Origin: an uncultured Eubacterium sp.
GTDB taxonomy: Bacteria > Bacillota > Clostridia > Lachnospirales > Lachnospiraceae
Reading direction: 5' to 3'
Assembly (NCBI GenBank): GCA_910586445.1
Contig: CAJUHV010000044.1
Span: 1 to 13,305 of the forward strand
Length of the DNA: 13,305 nt
A program made the position numbers and the translations under genes. The notes under the pieces are model-generated. The model was not told where the DNA came from. It did not search any database and worked only from the letters and a program-made list of their open reading frames with translations. Below, in pieces: positions 5,787-13,153 of this stretch. Each line of letters starts with the position of its first letter. The stretch's first letter is position 1.

Positions 5787-7358
5787 ATGAATAAAACGTT
5801 TAAAATAGCATTTTCCATAAAGAATACTTACCGTGTCAACACGATTCTCTATTCTCTGAAACAGATTCCACTTATCAAACGGATACTGCCCCAGGAGTTA
5901 TACCGCGATCCGGATCTTAAGCTCGTTGGAAATATCATATCCGGAATCTGGGAGTTCATCAAGGCATTTCTGGGGAAATTCCTGTTTTTCCTGCTGATGG
6001 TCACAGCTCCTTTGTTGTTGTATGAGACAGGAGAAAAAAGAGAAATATTTCTTCATATCTTTGTACTGCTTACTCTGATAGGGGCATGGCTGAATACCTA
6101 TATTTTTAATCCGACCAAGGATAAATACTATGCGCTGATTTTACTTGGCATGGATGCAAGGGAGTATGCGCTGGTTACCTATAGCTATGAGATGCTTAAG
6201 ATAGTGGCGGGTTATCTGGTTTTTGGCCTGAGCTTTGGGATTAACTGCGGACTTTTGGCGTGGCAATGTCTGCTGCTGCCCTTTGCTGTGGCGGGTATGA
6301 AGTTAGGGGTGGTCGCATATTCCCTGTGGAATTATGAACGCACGGAAATTGCGGTAAGTGAGAATCAGGTGGGGGCAAAGGAGTGGATTATCATCGCCCT
6401 TTTGCTGGCGGCGGCGTATGGGCTGCCGTTTCTGGGAGCTGTCATTCCGGAAACAGTGAGCGTGGGTCTGATGGTATGCGGTATCCTGGCAGGGCTTCTG
6501 TCCCTTAAGAAGGTATGGAGGTTTCAGGAGTATAGGGATGTCTATCAGCAGCTTCTCACGCAGTATATAGGTCAGGTGGAGGATGCCAAACGCGCGGCAA
6601 AGCGGCAGAGCGAAAACGTAATCCGGATTGACAAAGGGCAGGGCAGCAGCCGGAAAGGGTTCGAATATCTGAACGAGATTTTCATCAGGCGTCACCAGAA
6701 GATACTCTGGAAATCCTCGGTACGGATTGCAGAGATTTGTTTGGGGGTTGTGTGTGTTGTGGTTCTGGGAATCTGGTTCATGCCGGAATACAAAGAGATT
6801 GTGAACCGGCTTGTGCTGACAAAGCTGCCGTATTTTGTTTTCATTATGTATTTTGTAAACCGGGGGACAGGGTTTACCAATGTGCTGTTTATGAACTGCG
6901 ACCACAGCCTTCTCACCTACTCCTTTTATAAACGTCCGGAATGTATCTTAAGACTGTTCAGGATTCGGCTCTGGGAGATTATGAAGGTTAATCTTCTGCC
7001 GGCAGCTGTGATTGGCGCGGGGCTTGCTCTGCTTTTGTATCAGTCAGGCGGGACAGAAGAGCCGATGAATTATGCCATACTAATCGTTTCGATATTGAGC
7101 GTCAGCATGTTCTTTTCCGTACACTATCTGACGATTTACTATCTTTTGCAGCCTTATAATGCAGGGACGGAGATTAAGAGCGGGACTTACCGTATTGTGG
7201 TGACGGGAACCTATTTTTTCTGTTATTATCTCATGAGGCTTGAAATGTCTGCGTTAGCGTTCGGGCTTGGAACGGTTATTTTCTGTGCCGCTTATTGTCT
7301 CATAGCGTGTGTGCTGGTTTATAAGCTGGCGCCGAAAACCTTTAGGCTTCGCGCCTGA
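5787..7358 (+). CDS. Polytopic membrane protein, likely permease of the adjacent ABC ATPase
   Basis: A 523-residue, very hydrophobic protein with about twelve membrane segments in two groups (roughly 55-235 and 310-515) separated by a charged cytoplasmic stretch near 236-308 that includes RAAKRQSENVIRIDKG. A conserved-looking N-terminal amphipathic region (FKIAFSIKNTYRVNTILYSL) precedes the first helix. I do not recognise a named family beyond a general ABC exporter permease; position directly after an ATPase with no permease of its own is the main argument. The ATG at 5787 has GAGGAG six bases upstream; the in-frame TTG at 5763 does not. The last nine codons lie in a strong RNA stem-loop (7331-7368) that also holds the stop codon. 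It is longer than usual ABC-2 permeases (about 250-400 residues), which makes the pair worth noting. Confidence 0.8.
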   Translation: MNKTFKIAFSIKNTYRVNTILYSLKQIPLIKRILPQELYRDPDLKLVGNIISGIWEFIKAFLGKFLFFLLMVTAPLLLYETGEKREIFLHIFVLLTLIGAWLNTYIFNPTKDKYYALILLGMDAREYALVTYSYEMLKIVAGYLVFGLSFGINCGLLAWQCLLLPFAVAGMKLGVVAYSLWNYERTEIAVSENQVGAKEWIIIALLLAAAYGLPFLGAVIPETVSVGLMVCGILAGLLSLKKVWRFQEYRDVYQQLLTQYIGQVEDAKRAAKRQSENVIRIDKGQGSSRKGFEYLNEIFIRRHQKILWKSSVRIAEICLGVVCVVVLGIWFMPEYKEIVNRLVLTKLPYFVFIMYFVNRGTGFTNVLFMNCDHSLLTYSFYKRPECILRLFRIRLWEIMKVNLLPAAVIGAGLALLLYQSGGTEEPMNYAILIVSILSVSMFFSVHYLTIYYLLQPYNAGTEIKSGTYRIVVTGTYFFCYYLMRLEMSALAFGLGTVIFCAAYCLIACVLVYKLAPKTFRLRA

Positions 7359-7368
7359 GGTTTTCGGC
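7331..7368 (+). promoter_or_regulatory. Strong stem-loop enclosing the stop codon of the membrane protein
   Basis: GCCGAAAACC (7331-7340) pairs perfectly with GGTTTTCGGC (7359-7368); an inner stem TTAGGC/GCCTGA (7342-7347 with 7353-7358, one G-U) closes a five-base loop. The stop codon TGA at 7356-7358 is in the stem. There is no U-tract after it, so it is not a standard terminator. It may protect the upstream mRNA from 3' decay, partly terminate, or lower expression of the kinase relative to the transporter. Confidence 0.65.
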
Positions 7369-7405
7369 TGTGTATAGGAGTGAGGGAGAAACAGGAGGAT
7401 AGAAA

Positions 7406-8770
7406 ATGACTTTCTTTGAGGTTTTTTGTGGGAATATGCTGAGTGTAAGCATGGAAATGATTTTTTATTTGGCTGCGGCAAGACAGCTTTTTGGCAGGAT
7501 TCCGTTCAAGAACAGAAAGCATCTATGGAATATTATCGGCGCGCTTTTGGCGTATCTGCTTTATTTTGCGCTGGCGGCTACAATTTTCCTTAAGTCAGGA
7601 TTATTTTCGTGGCCGCATAACGGTGGAGAAGTCATAATCTCGTACGCCATCATATTCGGGCTGATGCTGGTTCTTAAGGCGTCATATCAGAAACCCTTCA
7701 AAGTCTGTCTGGCGACGTCGGTCTTTATGAGGATTTTATATGATGTGGGATGGAATCTGGCAGATGTATGTACGCCTGACCGGTTTTATAACTTGAGTAT
7801 TATGTCGGACAGAAGGGCATATTTATTCTTTGAGTGGATTTTGCTTCCGATGGGTTTTTGTGCGGTAATTCTACTGTTAAATAAAACAAATTCAAGAGAG
7901 CTGTTTAGACAGTGGGAGGAACAAAAGCCTAAGACAGGAGTTCTGGTTTTTCTTGGACTTTATCCGATTCTAAGCCAGACCATACAGGAGGTGGTGGATA
8001 TTAGTGCAAGGGAGATGGGATATAACCCTGCTACGTCTGTAATTTTCCTTTTGATTGTATATATGATCTTTATCTATACAGGGCGGGAGGGAATCCAGCA
8101 GAAGCGCATTGAAGACCAGAGTGTGAGCCTTAGCCAGCAGGGGGCGTATATTGAGAATCTTGAAGGGCTGCAGCGGGAGGTGCGCAAGTTCCGCCATGAT
8201 TTTAAGAATATGATGTCGGGGATGTATCTGCAGGCGGAAGAGGGGAACCTTGAGGCTCTCCAGAATTATATCCATGAGATGACGGAGGATTTTGACCTGC
8301 AGGTAGGCAGCCAGATACGTCTTATGAACCAGCTTGCTAATATCCGTGTGACGGAGGTGAAGGGCTTGTTTCTGGAGAAAATGAAAACTATGCAGGAGGA
8401 AGAGATTCACTGGGAGCTTGAGGTGTTGAAGCCCTTTGAGTCTACCAGGATTCGCAGTACGGATCTGTGCCGGTGTCTGGGAATCCTTTTGGATAATGCC
8501 ATGGAAGAGGTGCAGGGCAGGAAGGACGGACAGATACATATCATGATCAGCAGTCAGAGTGGATATACTACATTCCGTGTGAAAAATACGCTGCACTCAA
8601 CCGTCGATTTCCATAGGATCGGGACGCCCGGATATTCTACCAAGGGGAAGGGCAGGGGAATCGGGCTTGACAATTATAAGAATATATTAGGGAAGTATGA
8701 CAAGACGCTGCCGCTTACGACGATACAGGACGGGTATTTTATCCAGGAGTTAAAAGTTCAGGAGATGTGA
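7406..8770 (+). CDS. GHKL sensor histidine kinase, AgrC-like
   Basis: A 454-residue sensor kinase. Residues 1-226 hold about six membrane helices (near 10-28, 42-63, 76-91, 96-115, 140-158, 211-226) and short loops, the usual sensing part of AgrC/ComD-type peptide receptors. A linker (230-260) leads to the H-box FRHDFKNMM with phospho-acceptor His264, then an N-box LLDNAMEEV with Asn364 and a G-box GKGRGIGLDNY (414-424), which together form the HATPase_c_5 ATP-binding domain. Lack of a PAS or large outside domain fits recognition of a small, membrane-partitioned ligand. The ATG at 7406 has AGGAGG about 8 nt upstream. The likely partner is the LytTR regulator at 10012, although a CPBP gene is inserted between them. 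The ligand is unknown. Confidence 0.93.
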   Translation: MTFFEVFCGNMLSVSMEMIFYLAAARQLFGRIPFKNRKHLWNIIGALLAYLLYFALAATIFLKSGLFSWPHNGGEVIISYAIIFGLMLVLKASYQKPFKVCLATSVFMRILYDVGWNLADVCTPDRFYNLSIMSDRRAYLFFEWILLPMGFCAVILLLNKTNSRELFRQWEEQKPKTGVLVFLGLYPILSQTIQEVVDISAREMGYNPATSVIFLLIVYMIFIYTGREGIQQKRIEDQSVSLSQQGAYIENLEGLQREVRKFRHDFKNMMSGMYLQAEEGNLEALQNYIHEMTEDFDLQVGSQIRLMNQLANIRVTEVKGLFLEKMKTMQEEEIHWELEVLKPFESTRIRSTDLCRCLGILLDNAMEEVQGRKDGQIHIMISSQSGYTTFRVKNTLHSTVDFHRIGTPGYSTKGKGRGIGLDNYKNILGKYDKTLPLTTIQDGYFIQELKVQEM

Positions 8771-8772
8771 AT

Positions 8773-8847
8773 ATGGGACCGTTGAGGCATCACAGATGCC
8801 GGTTCAGGCATTTTCTGTTTGAGAACGTAAAAAATCGTATAAAATAA
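8773..8847 (+). CDS. Possible 24-residue basic peptide ORF
   Basis: An ATG at 8773, three bases after the kinase stop, opens a 24-codon frame (MGPLRHHRCRFRHFLFENVK then NRIK) ending in TAA at 8847. AGGAG at 8760-8764 lies eight bases upstream inside the end of the kinase gene, so coupled translation is possible. The product is strongly basic with a single cysteine at residue 9. It lacks the hydrophobic leader and the charged C-terminal tail of AgrD-type precursors. A small hairpin GGCATC-ACA-GATGCC in the same DNA may be the real reason for the sequence. Coding status is doubtful. Confidence 0.2.
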   Translation: MGPLRHHRCRFRHFLFENVKNRIK

Positions 8848-8884
8848 AGCTGTTGAATTGATTTAAAGTAAGGAGGAGCAAAAG

Positions 8885-9958
8885 ATGGGTTCAAAAACAG
8901 AAAAACGGCAGCTTTATATTTTTATTGCGATCGCATACGGGATACCGTACTTGTTAGGGCTTTTGATGTGGTATGGAAGTTTAAACCAGCTGGAGCTGAG
9001 CGCGTTTCCCTCTACACAGATGTTATATCCCGCGATGGGGGTTATGTTCGCGTTTCTTTTGACCCGCAGGGAAGATAGGGAAATGCCGCGGTCATTCTAT
9101 ATCTGTTTTATTCTGACGACGGTTATTTCCATCATATTTACGGTACTTTCCGTATGGAAGCCAGATACCGTGGTGACGATGCCGGGAGGGACGGCGCCGT
9201 TGTTCAGCTTGGCGGTTCAATATCTGATGGCGGCGGGGAGCATTATTTGCCTGATTTGTTTAATTGCGGCAGGGAAAAAGAAAAGGGCCGCTTATGGAAT
9301 CAAATGGAGGAACTTTAGGGCTTCCGTAGGATGTATCCTGTTGTTTTTAGTTCTGTATTTAGCGAGGGTGGCGGTTTTTAACGGCTTGGCGGGACAGTTA
9401 CAGGAGTTTGCCGCGATTATGACAAGCGCGGAGGCGTGGATTTATTTTGCAATCATGCCCTTGAATTTTTTGCTGGGATATATCGCCTTCTTTGGAGAAG
9501 AGTATGGGTGGAGGTATTATTTGCAGCCCATCCTTCAAAAGAAATTTGGTCTGCGAAAGGGCGTGCTGCTTCTTGGCGTGGTATGGGGACTTTGGCATCT
9601 GCCGCTGGATTTCTTCTACTATGTGACGCCGGAGTATGGAGTGATTATGACAGTGACCCAGATCATTAATTGTGTGACCCTTGGGATATTCCTTGGGTTT
9701 GCGTACATGAAGACAGAGAATATATGGGTGCCTGCAATCATACATTTTCTGAATAATAATCTGATCATGGTCGTTTCCGGAACGTTTTCCGCAGATGCGG
9801 TGGAAAATAACAGTATGTCTTGGATGGATATTCCGGTTACGCTTTTAATCAATGGGCTTATGTTTGGGCTATTCATCTTTGCGAAACAGTATCGCAGTGA
9901 GGAGCCGCTTGAGGTTACCGCCGCGCCGGCTGCGGCCTATAACACATCCGCCTTATAA
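8885..9958 (+). CDS. CPBP family intramembrane glutamic protease-like protein
   Basis: A 357-residue membrane protein with about eight helices. It has the three CPBP (Abi/CAAX protease-like, Rce1-type) motifs in order: FGEEYGWRYYLQPIL with Glu205, Glu206 and Arg210; VWGLWHLPLDFF with His238; and IIHFLNNN with His287 and Asn291. All expected catalytic positions are present, so activity is plausible. Bacterial members include bacteriocin self-immunity proteins (PlnI, SkkI type) and regulators of surface signalling; some are proposed to process membrane peptides. The ATG at 8885 follows AAGGAGGAG at good distance. It is separated from the kinase by 114 bp that hold a small hairpin and a weak promoter-like TTGAGA/TAAAAT pair with a short 15-bp spacer, and it precedes the response regulator by 53 bp. 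A role in immunity or in making the kinase's ligand is inference from location. Confidence 0.9.
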   Translation: MGSKTEKRQLYIFIAIAYGIPYLLGLLMWYGSLNQLELSAFPSTQMLYPAMGVMFAFLLTRREDREMPRSFYICFILTTVISIIFTVLSVWKPDTVVTMPGGTAPLFSLAVQYLMAAGSIICLICLIAAGKKKRAAYGIKWRNFRASVGCILLFLVLYLARVAVFNGLAGQLQEFAAIMTSAEAWIYFAIMPLNFLLGYIAFFGEEYGWRYYLQPILQKKFGLRKGVLLLGVVWGLWHLPLDFFYYVTPEYGVIMTVTQIINCVTLGIFLGFAYMKTENIWVPAIIHFLNNNLIMVVSGTFSADAVENNSMSWMDIPVTLLINGLMFGLFIFAKQYRSEEPLEVTAAPAAAYNTSAL

Positions 9959-10011
9959 AAGTTGTCTGAAATACCTGCAGCCGCGTAACGAATAAGAGAG
10001 GGGATTGGGGA

Positions 10012-10746
10012 ATGATTCCGGTTTATATATGTGAGGATGATGCGAAGATTCGTGCTGAACAGAAGGAATATCTGGAAAAACAGATTATGATTGAGGGCTA
10101 TGACATGGAAGTCGTGCTGTGCAGCGGGCATCCTCAGGAGATTATTCAGGCTGTGAAGGAGTCGCCGGGGCGGGGAATCTATTTTCTTGATATTGAGCTT
10201 AAGGGGGAGTCGATGGACGGCTTCGGACTTGGGCAGGAGATTCGGAAACTGGATTCCAGAGGTTTCCTGATTTATGTGACGGCATTTTCGGATCTGGCAT
10301 TTGAGACGTTCCGTTATCATCTGGAAGCATTAGATTATATCGTGAAGGGAAATCCGGAGAAGCTTAAGAAAGGGCTTTGCCGCTGCCTGAAGGTGATTAC
10401 TGAGCGCATGCGTAAGGAAAAGGGGGAGGAGAGGGAGTACTTTTCCGTGAAAGTGATGGACGTGGTTAAGCATATCCCTGTGGATGAGATTGTGTTTTTT
10501 GAAACCGCGGGCAGAACCCACAGAATTGAGCTGCATGGGTATCATGACCGGATTGATTTTATCGGGAGTATGCAGGAGTTGGAGGAGAAGTTCGGCGAGA
10601 GATTTCTTCGGGTACACAGGGCTTATCTGGTGAATGTAGCTCAGATTGACGAGCTGGATCTGAAGGGGCGGGAGATTCTCATGAAAAATGGGGAGAAATG
10701 TATTTTTTCCAGGGGAATGAAAGGGGCGTTGCTGGATAGGATGTAG
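10012..10746 (+). CDS. LytTR response regulator, AgrA-like
   Basis: A 244-residue regulator. The receiver domain (1-125) has the acidic pocket EDD at 8-10, phospho-acceptor Asp60 in YFLDIEL, Thr90 in YVTAF and Lys112 as the conserved switch lysine. The LytTR DNA-binding domain covers about 142-242, with the VDEIVFFET segment (157-165), RTHRIELHG (168-176) and FLRVHRAYLVN (198-208) typical of the AgrA/LytR type. Such proteins bind tandem 9-bp sites near ACAGTTAAG. The ATG at 10012 has a GGGGATTGGGG stretch before it, a weaker ribosome site than others in the cluster. It is the last gene of the plus-strand cluster and is presumably phosphorylated by the GHKL kinase at 7406. Targets probably include its own cluster promoter at 4916, where a half-site-like motif is found. 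Confidence 0.93.
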   Translation: MIPVYICEDDAKIRAEQKEYLEKQIMIEGYDMEVVLCSGHPQEIIQAVKESPGRGIYFLDIELKGESMDGFGLGQEIRKLDSRGFLIYVTAFSDLAFETFRYHLEALDYIVKGNPEKLKKGLCRCLKVITERMRKEKGEEREYFSVKVMDVVKHIPVDEIVFFETAGRTHRIELHGYHDRIDFIGSMQELEEKFGERFLRVHRAYLVNVAQIDELDLKGREILMKNGEKCIFSRGMKGALLDRM

Positions 10747-10766
10747 GAAACTTTTAAGGTAATTTG

Positions 10767-10805
10767 GGGCAGGGCAGGTACTACACTAACGTACCCGTCC
10801 TGCCC
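10767..10805. terminator. Hairpin between convergent genes, likely bidirectional terminator
   Basis: GGGCAGGGCAGGTAC (10767-10781) pairs with GTACCCGTCCTGCCC (10791-10805) with one mismatch and one G-U pair around a nine-base loop. It lies 20 bases after the LytTR stop and overlaps the last codons and stop of the VanZ-like gene on the other strand. Neither side has a good U-tract, so termination may be incomplete. Confidence 0.55.
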
Positions 10806-11358
10806 TTCGCTCTCTTGCGCGGTCAAGCGCCCGTTCCCGCCTTCTCGCCCGCTCTTCCAAGCGTTTTGCGACGCGGAAGGGCGCCAGCACAGTCCAGCAG
10901 ATGATACGGACGAACAGGATCCCGAAAAAAGCTCCGATGCTGTCAATCATGACGTCTTTTTTCGACGGCCCCCGTCCGGCGACAAAGGACTGATGGTATT
11001 CGTCGCCTGCGGCGAAGCCTACGCAGATAAGTCCGGCCACCACCATGAGCGCAAACCCTCTGAGTCCGTATACGTAGAACGGAAACGATACGGCGACAGC
11101 CAGCAGAAAATACTCGGTCATATGGGCAAGTTTCCGCACCGGATGTTCAATCCTGTGGGCATACCGGCTGATTTGCTCTTCCGTAAATCCCGTCTCCAGC
11201 ACATCGTTCCCGATTTCGACAAGCTTGTAGCTTACCTTGTAACTCAAATTTCCGGAAACCTCGCCGGTCTGTGCGGAAAAACTGTATATGACGTACATCA
11301 TAAGCAGGGCGGGGAGAAAAGAAAAGGGTTTCAATATGTTCAGTAAGAATTTGTTCAT
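10786..11358 (-). CDS. VanZ-like family membrane protein
   Basis: A 190-residue membrane protein with four helices (near 10-27, 82-98, 101-117, 140-160). VanZ hallmarks are present: IYSFSAQTG (24-32) after helix one, HPVRKLAHMTEYFLLA (72-87), and DEYHQSFVAGRGPSKKDVMIDSIGAFFG (119-146). VanZ of the vanA cluster gives low-level teicoplanin resistance; most chromosomal members have no known function, so I do not call it a resistance gene. The C-terminal 30 residues are extraordinarily arginine-rich (KRLEERARRRERALDRARER and on), probably a cytoplasmic tail that may bind acidic lipid or nucleic acid. The ATG at 11358 has GAGG about 12 nt upstream. It is monocistronic and converges on the LytTR gene with 39 bp between stops. 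Confidence 0.9.
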   Translation of the reverse strand: MNKFLLNILKPFSFLPALLMMYVIYSFSAQTGEVSGNLSYKVSYKLVEIGNDVLETGFTEEQISRYAHRIEHPVRKLAHMTEYFLLAVAVSFPFYVYGLRGFALMVVAGLICVGFAAGDEYHQSFVAGRGPSKKDVMIDSIGAFFGILFVRIICWTVLAPFRVAKRLEERARRRERALDRARERRAGRVR

Positions 11359-11392
11359 AGGGCGCCTCGCTTCCTCGTTATATCCGTATGTA

Positions 11393-11419
11393 TCAATCCT
11401 GTCTATCTGTCAATCCTGT
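11393..11419 (-). repeat. Direct repeat of TCAATCCTGT, 17-bp period, before the VanZ-like gene
   Basis: TCAATCCTGT occurs at 11393-11402 and 11410-11419; on the minus strand these read ACAGGATTGA twice. A minus-strand TTGACA (11413-11408) lies in the upstream copy, but no good -10 box follows at 16-18 bp, so the promoter may need an activator bound to these repeats. The activator is unknown. Confidence 0.45.
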
Positions 11420-11513
11420 ATGTAAATTCATTGATATAGGCATGAGTTTGAAATACATACGGTAAAATATATGATTAAGTGTGCCATATTTTCATGAATT
11501 TGTAAAGAAAAAG

Positions 11514-11546
11514 GACCCGGAAGCAAGAACTTCGGGGGTCTTTTCT
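11514..11546. terminator. Bidirectional intrinsic terminator-like hairpin
   Basis: GACCC-GGAAG (11514-11523) pairs with CTTC-GGG-GGGTC (11530-11540) with a small internal loop and a CAAGAA hairpin loop. TTTTCTT follows on the plus strand and CTTTTTCTTT on the minus strand. No gene ends near it, so it probably insulates the divergent VanZ-like and PucR-type promoters from stray transcription. Confidence 0.6.
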
Positions 11547-11668
11547 TGAAAATAATCTGAAGGTTGAAATGAAAACACAAATTTCGGGGAGTTTTTGTGT
11601 TCCATATACAATATACCATGAAGTGAAGTCATTTGAAATGGTTTTTGCAGACAGAATTTTATGAAATA

Positions 11669-11698
11669 ATTGTGTCTAAGGCACAATGATGTTATACT
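11669..11698 (+). promoter_or_regulatory. Promoter of the PucR-type regulator with overlapping inverted repeat
   Basis: TTGTGT (11670-11675) and TATACT (11693-11698) have a 17-bp spacer. The -35 box is part of an inverted repeat ATTGTG-N7-CACAAT (11669-11687), which could be an operator for autoregulation. The predicted leader is about 60 nt. Confidence 0.65.
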
Positions 11699-11767
11699 GT
11701 ACATAAAAAGCAGCCTTTTAAAGGGATCTTGTGCTGCTTAAGCAATGAAAAGGATTGGTGAGGGACG

Positions 11768-12907
11768 ATGGCGGTTGCGTTAAAGGAACTGTATGCGGCA
11801 ATTCCGCCGCAGTATCATGTAAGATTGCATACGGAGAGCTGCTTTGGCAAAATGATTGCATGGACGCATGTGGTAGAAGATATTGAGTTTATCTCATCCC
11901 TGCACGGAGAGGCACTGGTATTCTTTTCCGGGTTAAGCTGCACCTCGGAGGAATGGCTGAAAAGATATATAACAGAGCTTGACAGACGCCATGTAGGCGG
12001 GTTGATTATGTCGTTCAGGGGGAAGGAGACATTCTCCCGGGAGATCATAGACTACTGCAACGAGATCCATTTCCCTATATTTTCGGCGTCTTGGACGACG
12101 CCGTATATTGACATTATGCATTTGTTTGCGGAGATACTTCTTAAAAATGAACAGCGGGAAACAAACCTGATTGCGGCGCTTAAGAATTCGATCTATTATC
12201 CGGAGAATGAAGGCTCTTATCTGAGTCATTTTGAGAGAAATGGTTTCCTGCGGGATATGGAATATGTGGTGGTTATTCTTAGCTGCCATGCATATGATGA
12301 GGAGACGGGAAATGAACGTCTGGACAAGATTGAAAAGTCAATGCGGTTTATTTTGGAGAACATGATTGCTTATGAGGAGAACGGAAGGCTTATCATTCTT
12401 GCGGCAGGCTGCCCTCTCAGGAAGATTTGGGAGGAATTACGTAAGATGTGCAAAAAAGACCTCAACGTGTATGCAGGAATCGGCACGCTGGCAGACGGGA
12501 TCAGGGATATACACAGATCCTATGAGAATGCATACACGGCCTACAGGCTGACTAAGACCGCGATCCCGAAGAACCTGTTAATCTATGATGAACTGGGCAT
12601 TTACAAGATTCTGGCGGATGTAAAGGAGGAGGCCATCTATCCGGAATTTGTGAATGAGACGTTGGGGGAACTGCTGAAGTATGACAGGGAGAACCGCACG
12701 GATTATATGGATATTTTAGAAACGTATTTTGAAAATGACTGCAGCGCGGTACGCACGGCGCGGGCTTTGTACTGCCATAAGAATACGCTGGCGTATAAGC
12801 TGGATAAGATCAAGAAAGTTCTGGGATATGATATATTGAAGAACGAGAATAGGGTAAAGATTATGGTGGCGATCTATATACTGCGGCTTGGGACGGGATA
12901 TTTTTGA
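11768..12907 (+). CDS. PucR-type transcriptional regulator
   Basis: A 379-residue regulator with the PucR layout. The N-terminal 125 residues resemble the PucR ligand-sensing domain (Pfam PF07905 type), with GEALVFFSGL (47-56), a segment at 76-82 (VGGLIMS) and IDYCNEIHFPIFSAS (94-108). The middle (about 160-280) resembles a GGDEF-like or linker fold, with YAGIGTLADGIRDIHRSYENA (235-255), a hallmark of CdaR/PucR regulators. The C-terminal HTH_30 domain lies at about 315-372: ILETYFENDCSAVRTARALY then CHKNTLAYKLDKIKKVLG. Family members control purine catabolism, sugar-diacid or other catabolic genes; the nearby genes give no substrate hint, so the target may be elsewhere. GTGAGGG lies four bases before the ATG. 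It is monocistronic, with its own promoter at 11670. Confidence 0.9.
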   Translation: MAVALKELYAAIPPQYHVRLHTESCFGKMIAWTHVVEDIEFISSLHGEALVFFSGLSCTSEEWLKRYITELDRRHVGGLIMSFRGKETFSREIIDYCNEIHFPIFSASWTTPYIDIMHLFAEILLKNEQRETNLIAALKNSIYYPENEGSYLSHFERNGFLRDMEYVVVILSCHAYDEETGNERLDKIEKSMRFILENMIAYEENGRLIILAAGCPLRKIWEELRKMCKKDLNVYAGIGTLADGIRDIHRSYENAYTAYRLTKTAIPKNLLIYDELGIYKILADVKEEAIYPEFVNETLGELLKYDRENRTDYMDILETYFENDCSAVRTARALYCHKNTLAYKLDKIKKVLGYDILKNENRVKIMVAIYILRLGTGYF

Positions 12908-12948
12908 GCTTTTTATAAAAATTTTCATAAAAATAGAGAAATAAAGTA

Positions 12949-12977
12949 TTGACGAAATGGAAAGTATTTGTTATACT
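12949..12977 (+). promoter_or_regulatory. Promoter of the tRNA-Cys gene
   Basis: TTGACG (12949-12954) and TATACT (12972-12977) are separated by 17 bp. Directly after it, at the predicted start site, lies GTGCT-TG-AGCAC (12984-12995), a short inverted repeat. The tRNA begins about 40 bp further on. Confidence 0.8.
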
Positions 12978-13024
12978 AATTAAGTGCTTGAGCACAATGT
13001 AGAGAAATGTAAGATATATGACAA

Positions 13025-13096
13025 GGCGCAGTAGCCAAGTGGTAAGGCATGGGTCTGCAACACCCTGATTCACCGGTTCAAATCCGGTCTGCGCCT
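13025..13096 (+). tRNA. tRNA-Cys (anticodon GCA)
   Basis: The acceptor stem GGCGCAG (13025-13031) pairs perfectly with CTGCGCC (13089-13095), with U as discriminator at 13096. A D-arm GCC-N8-GGC, an anticodon loop CTGCAAC with anticodon GCA, and a T-arm ACCGG-TTCAAAT-CCGGT are all present. CCA is not encoded (TCTTA follows), so it must be added after transcription. The gene stands alone with its own promoter, and the outer pair of the anticodon stem as drawn is U-U. Confidence 0.95.
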
Positions 13097-13153
13097 CTTA
13101 GAAAAGCCCGGAAATTCAAATGTTTACGGTTAGAAGGAAGTAATTTCAGATTA

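Larger units (their letters stand above)
11359..11767. other. 409-bp intergenic region between divergent genes
   Basis: No convincing protein-coding gene is seen here. It holds, left to right: a direct repeat near the VanZ-like start (11393-11419), an inverted pair CCGTATGTA/TACATACGG (11384-11392 and 11454-11462), a bidirectional terminator-like hairpin (11514-11546), a weaker stem AACACAAA/TTTGTGTT (11574-11581 with 11594-11601), the PucR-gene promoter (11670-11698), and a leader stem AAGCAGC/GCTGCTT (11708-11714 with 11733-11739) close to the predicted transcription start. Confidence 0.7.

Noticed and set aside
6303..6905. 200-codon minus-strand ORF opposite the membrane protein gene
   Set aside because: Antisense shadow: rich in His, Pro and Gln, as reverse frames of membrane genes usually are, with no membrane helices or domain and no start signal.
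7970..8596. 208-codon minus-strand ORF opposite the kinase gene
   Set aside because: Antisense shadow of a well-supported GHKL kinase; His- and Leu-rich without recognisable motifs.
11428..11619. 63-codon minus-strand ORF between the VanZ-like and PucR-type genes
   Set aside because: It runs through two hairpins, has no ribosome binding site and shows biased, low-complexity composition (F, K, N rich); no family features.
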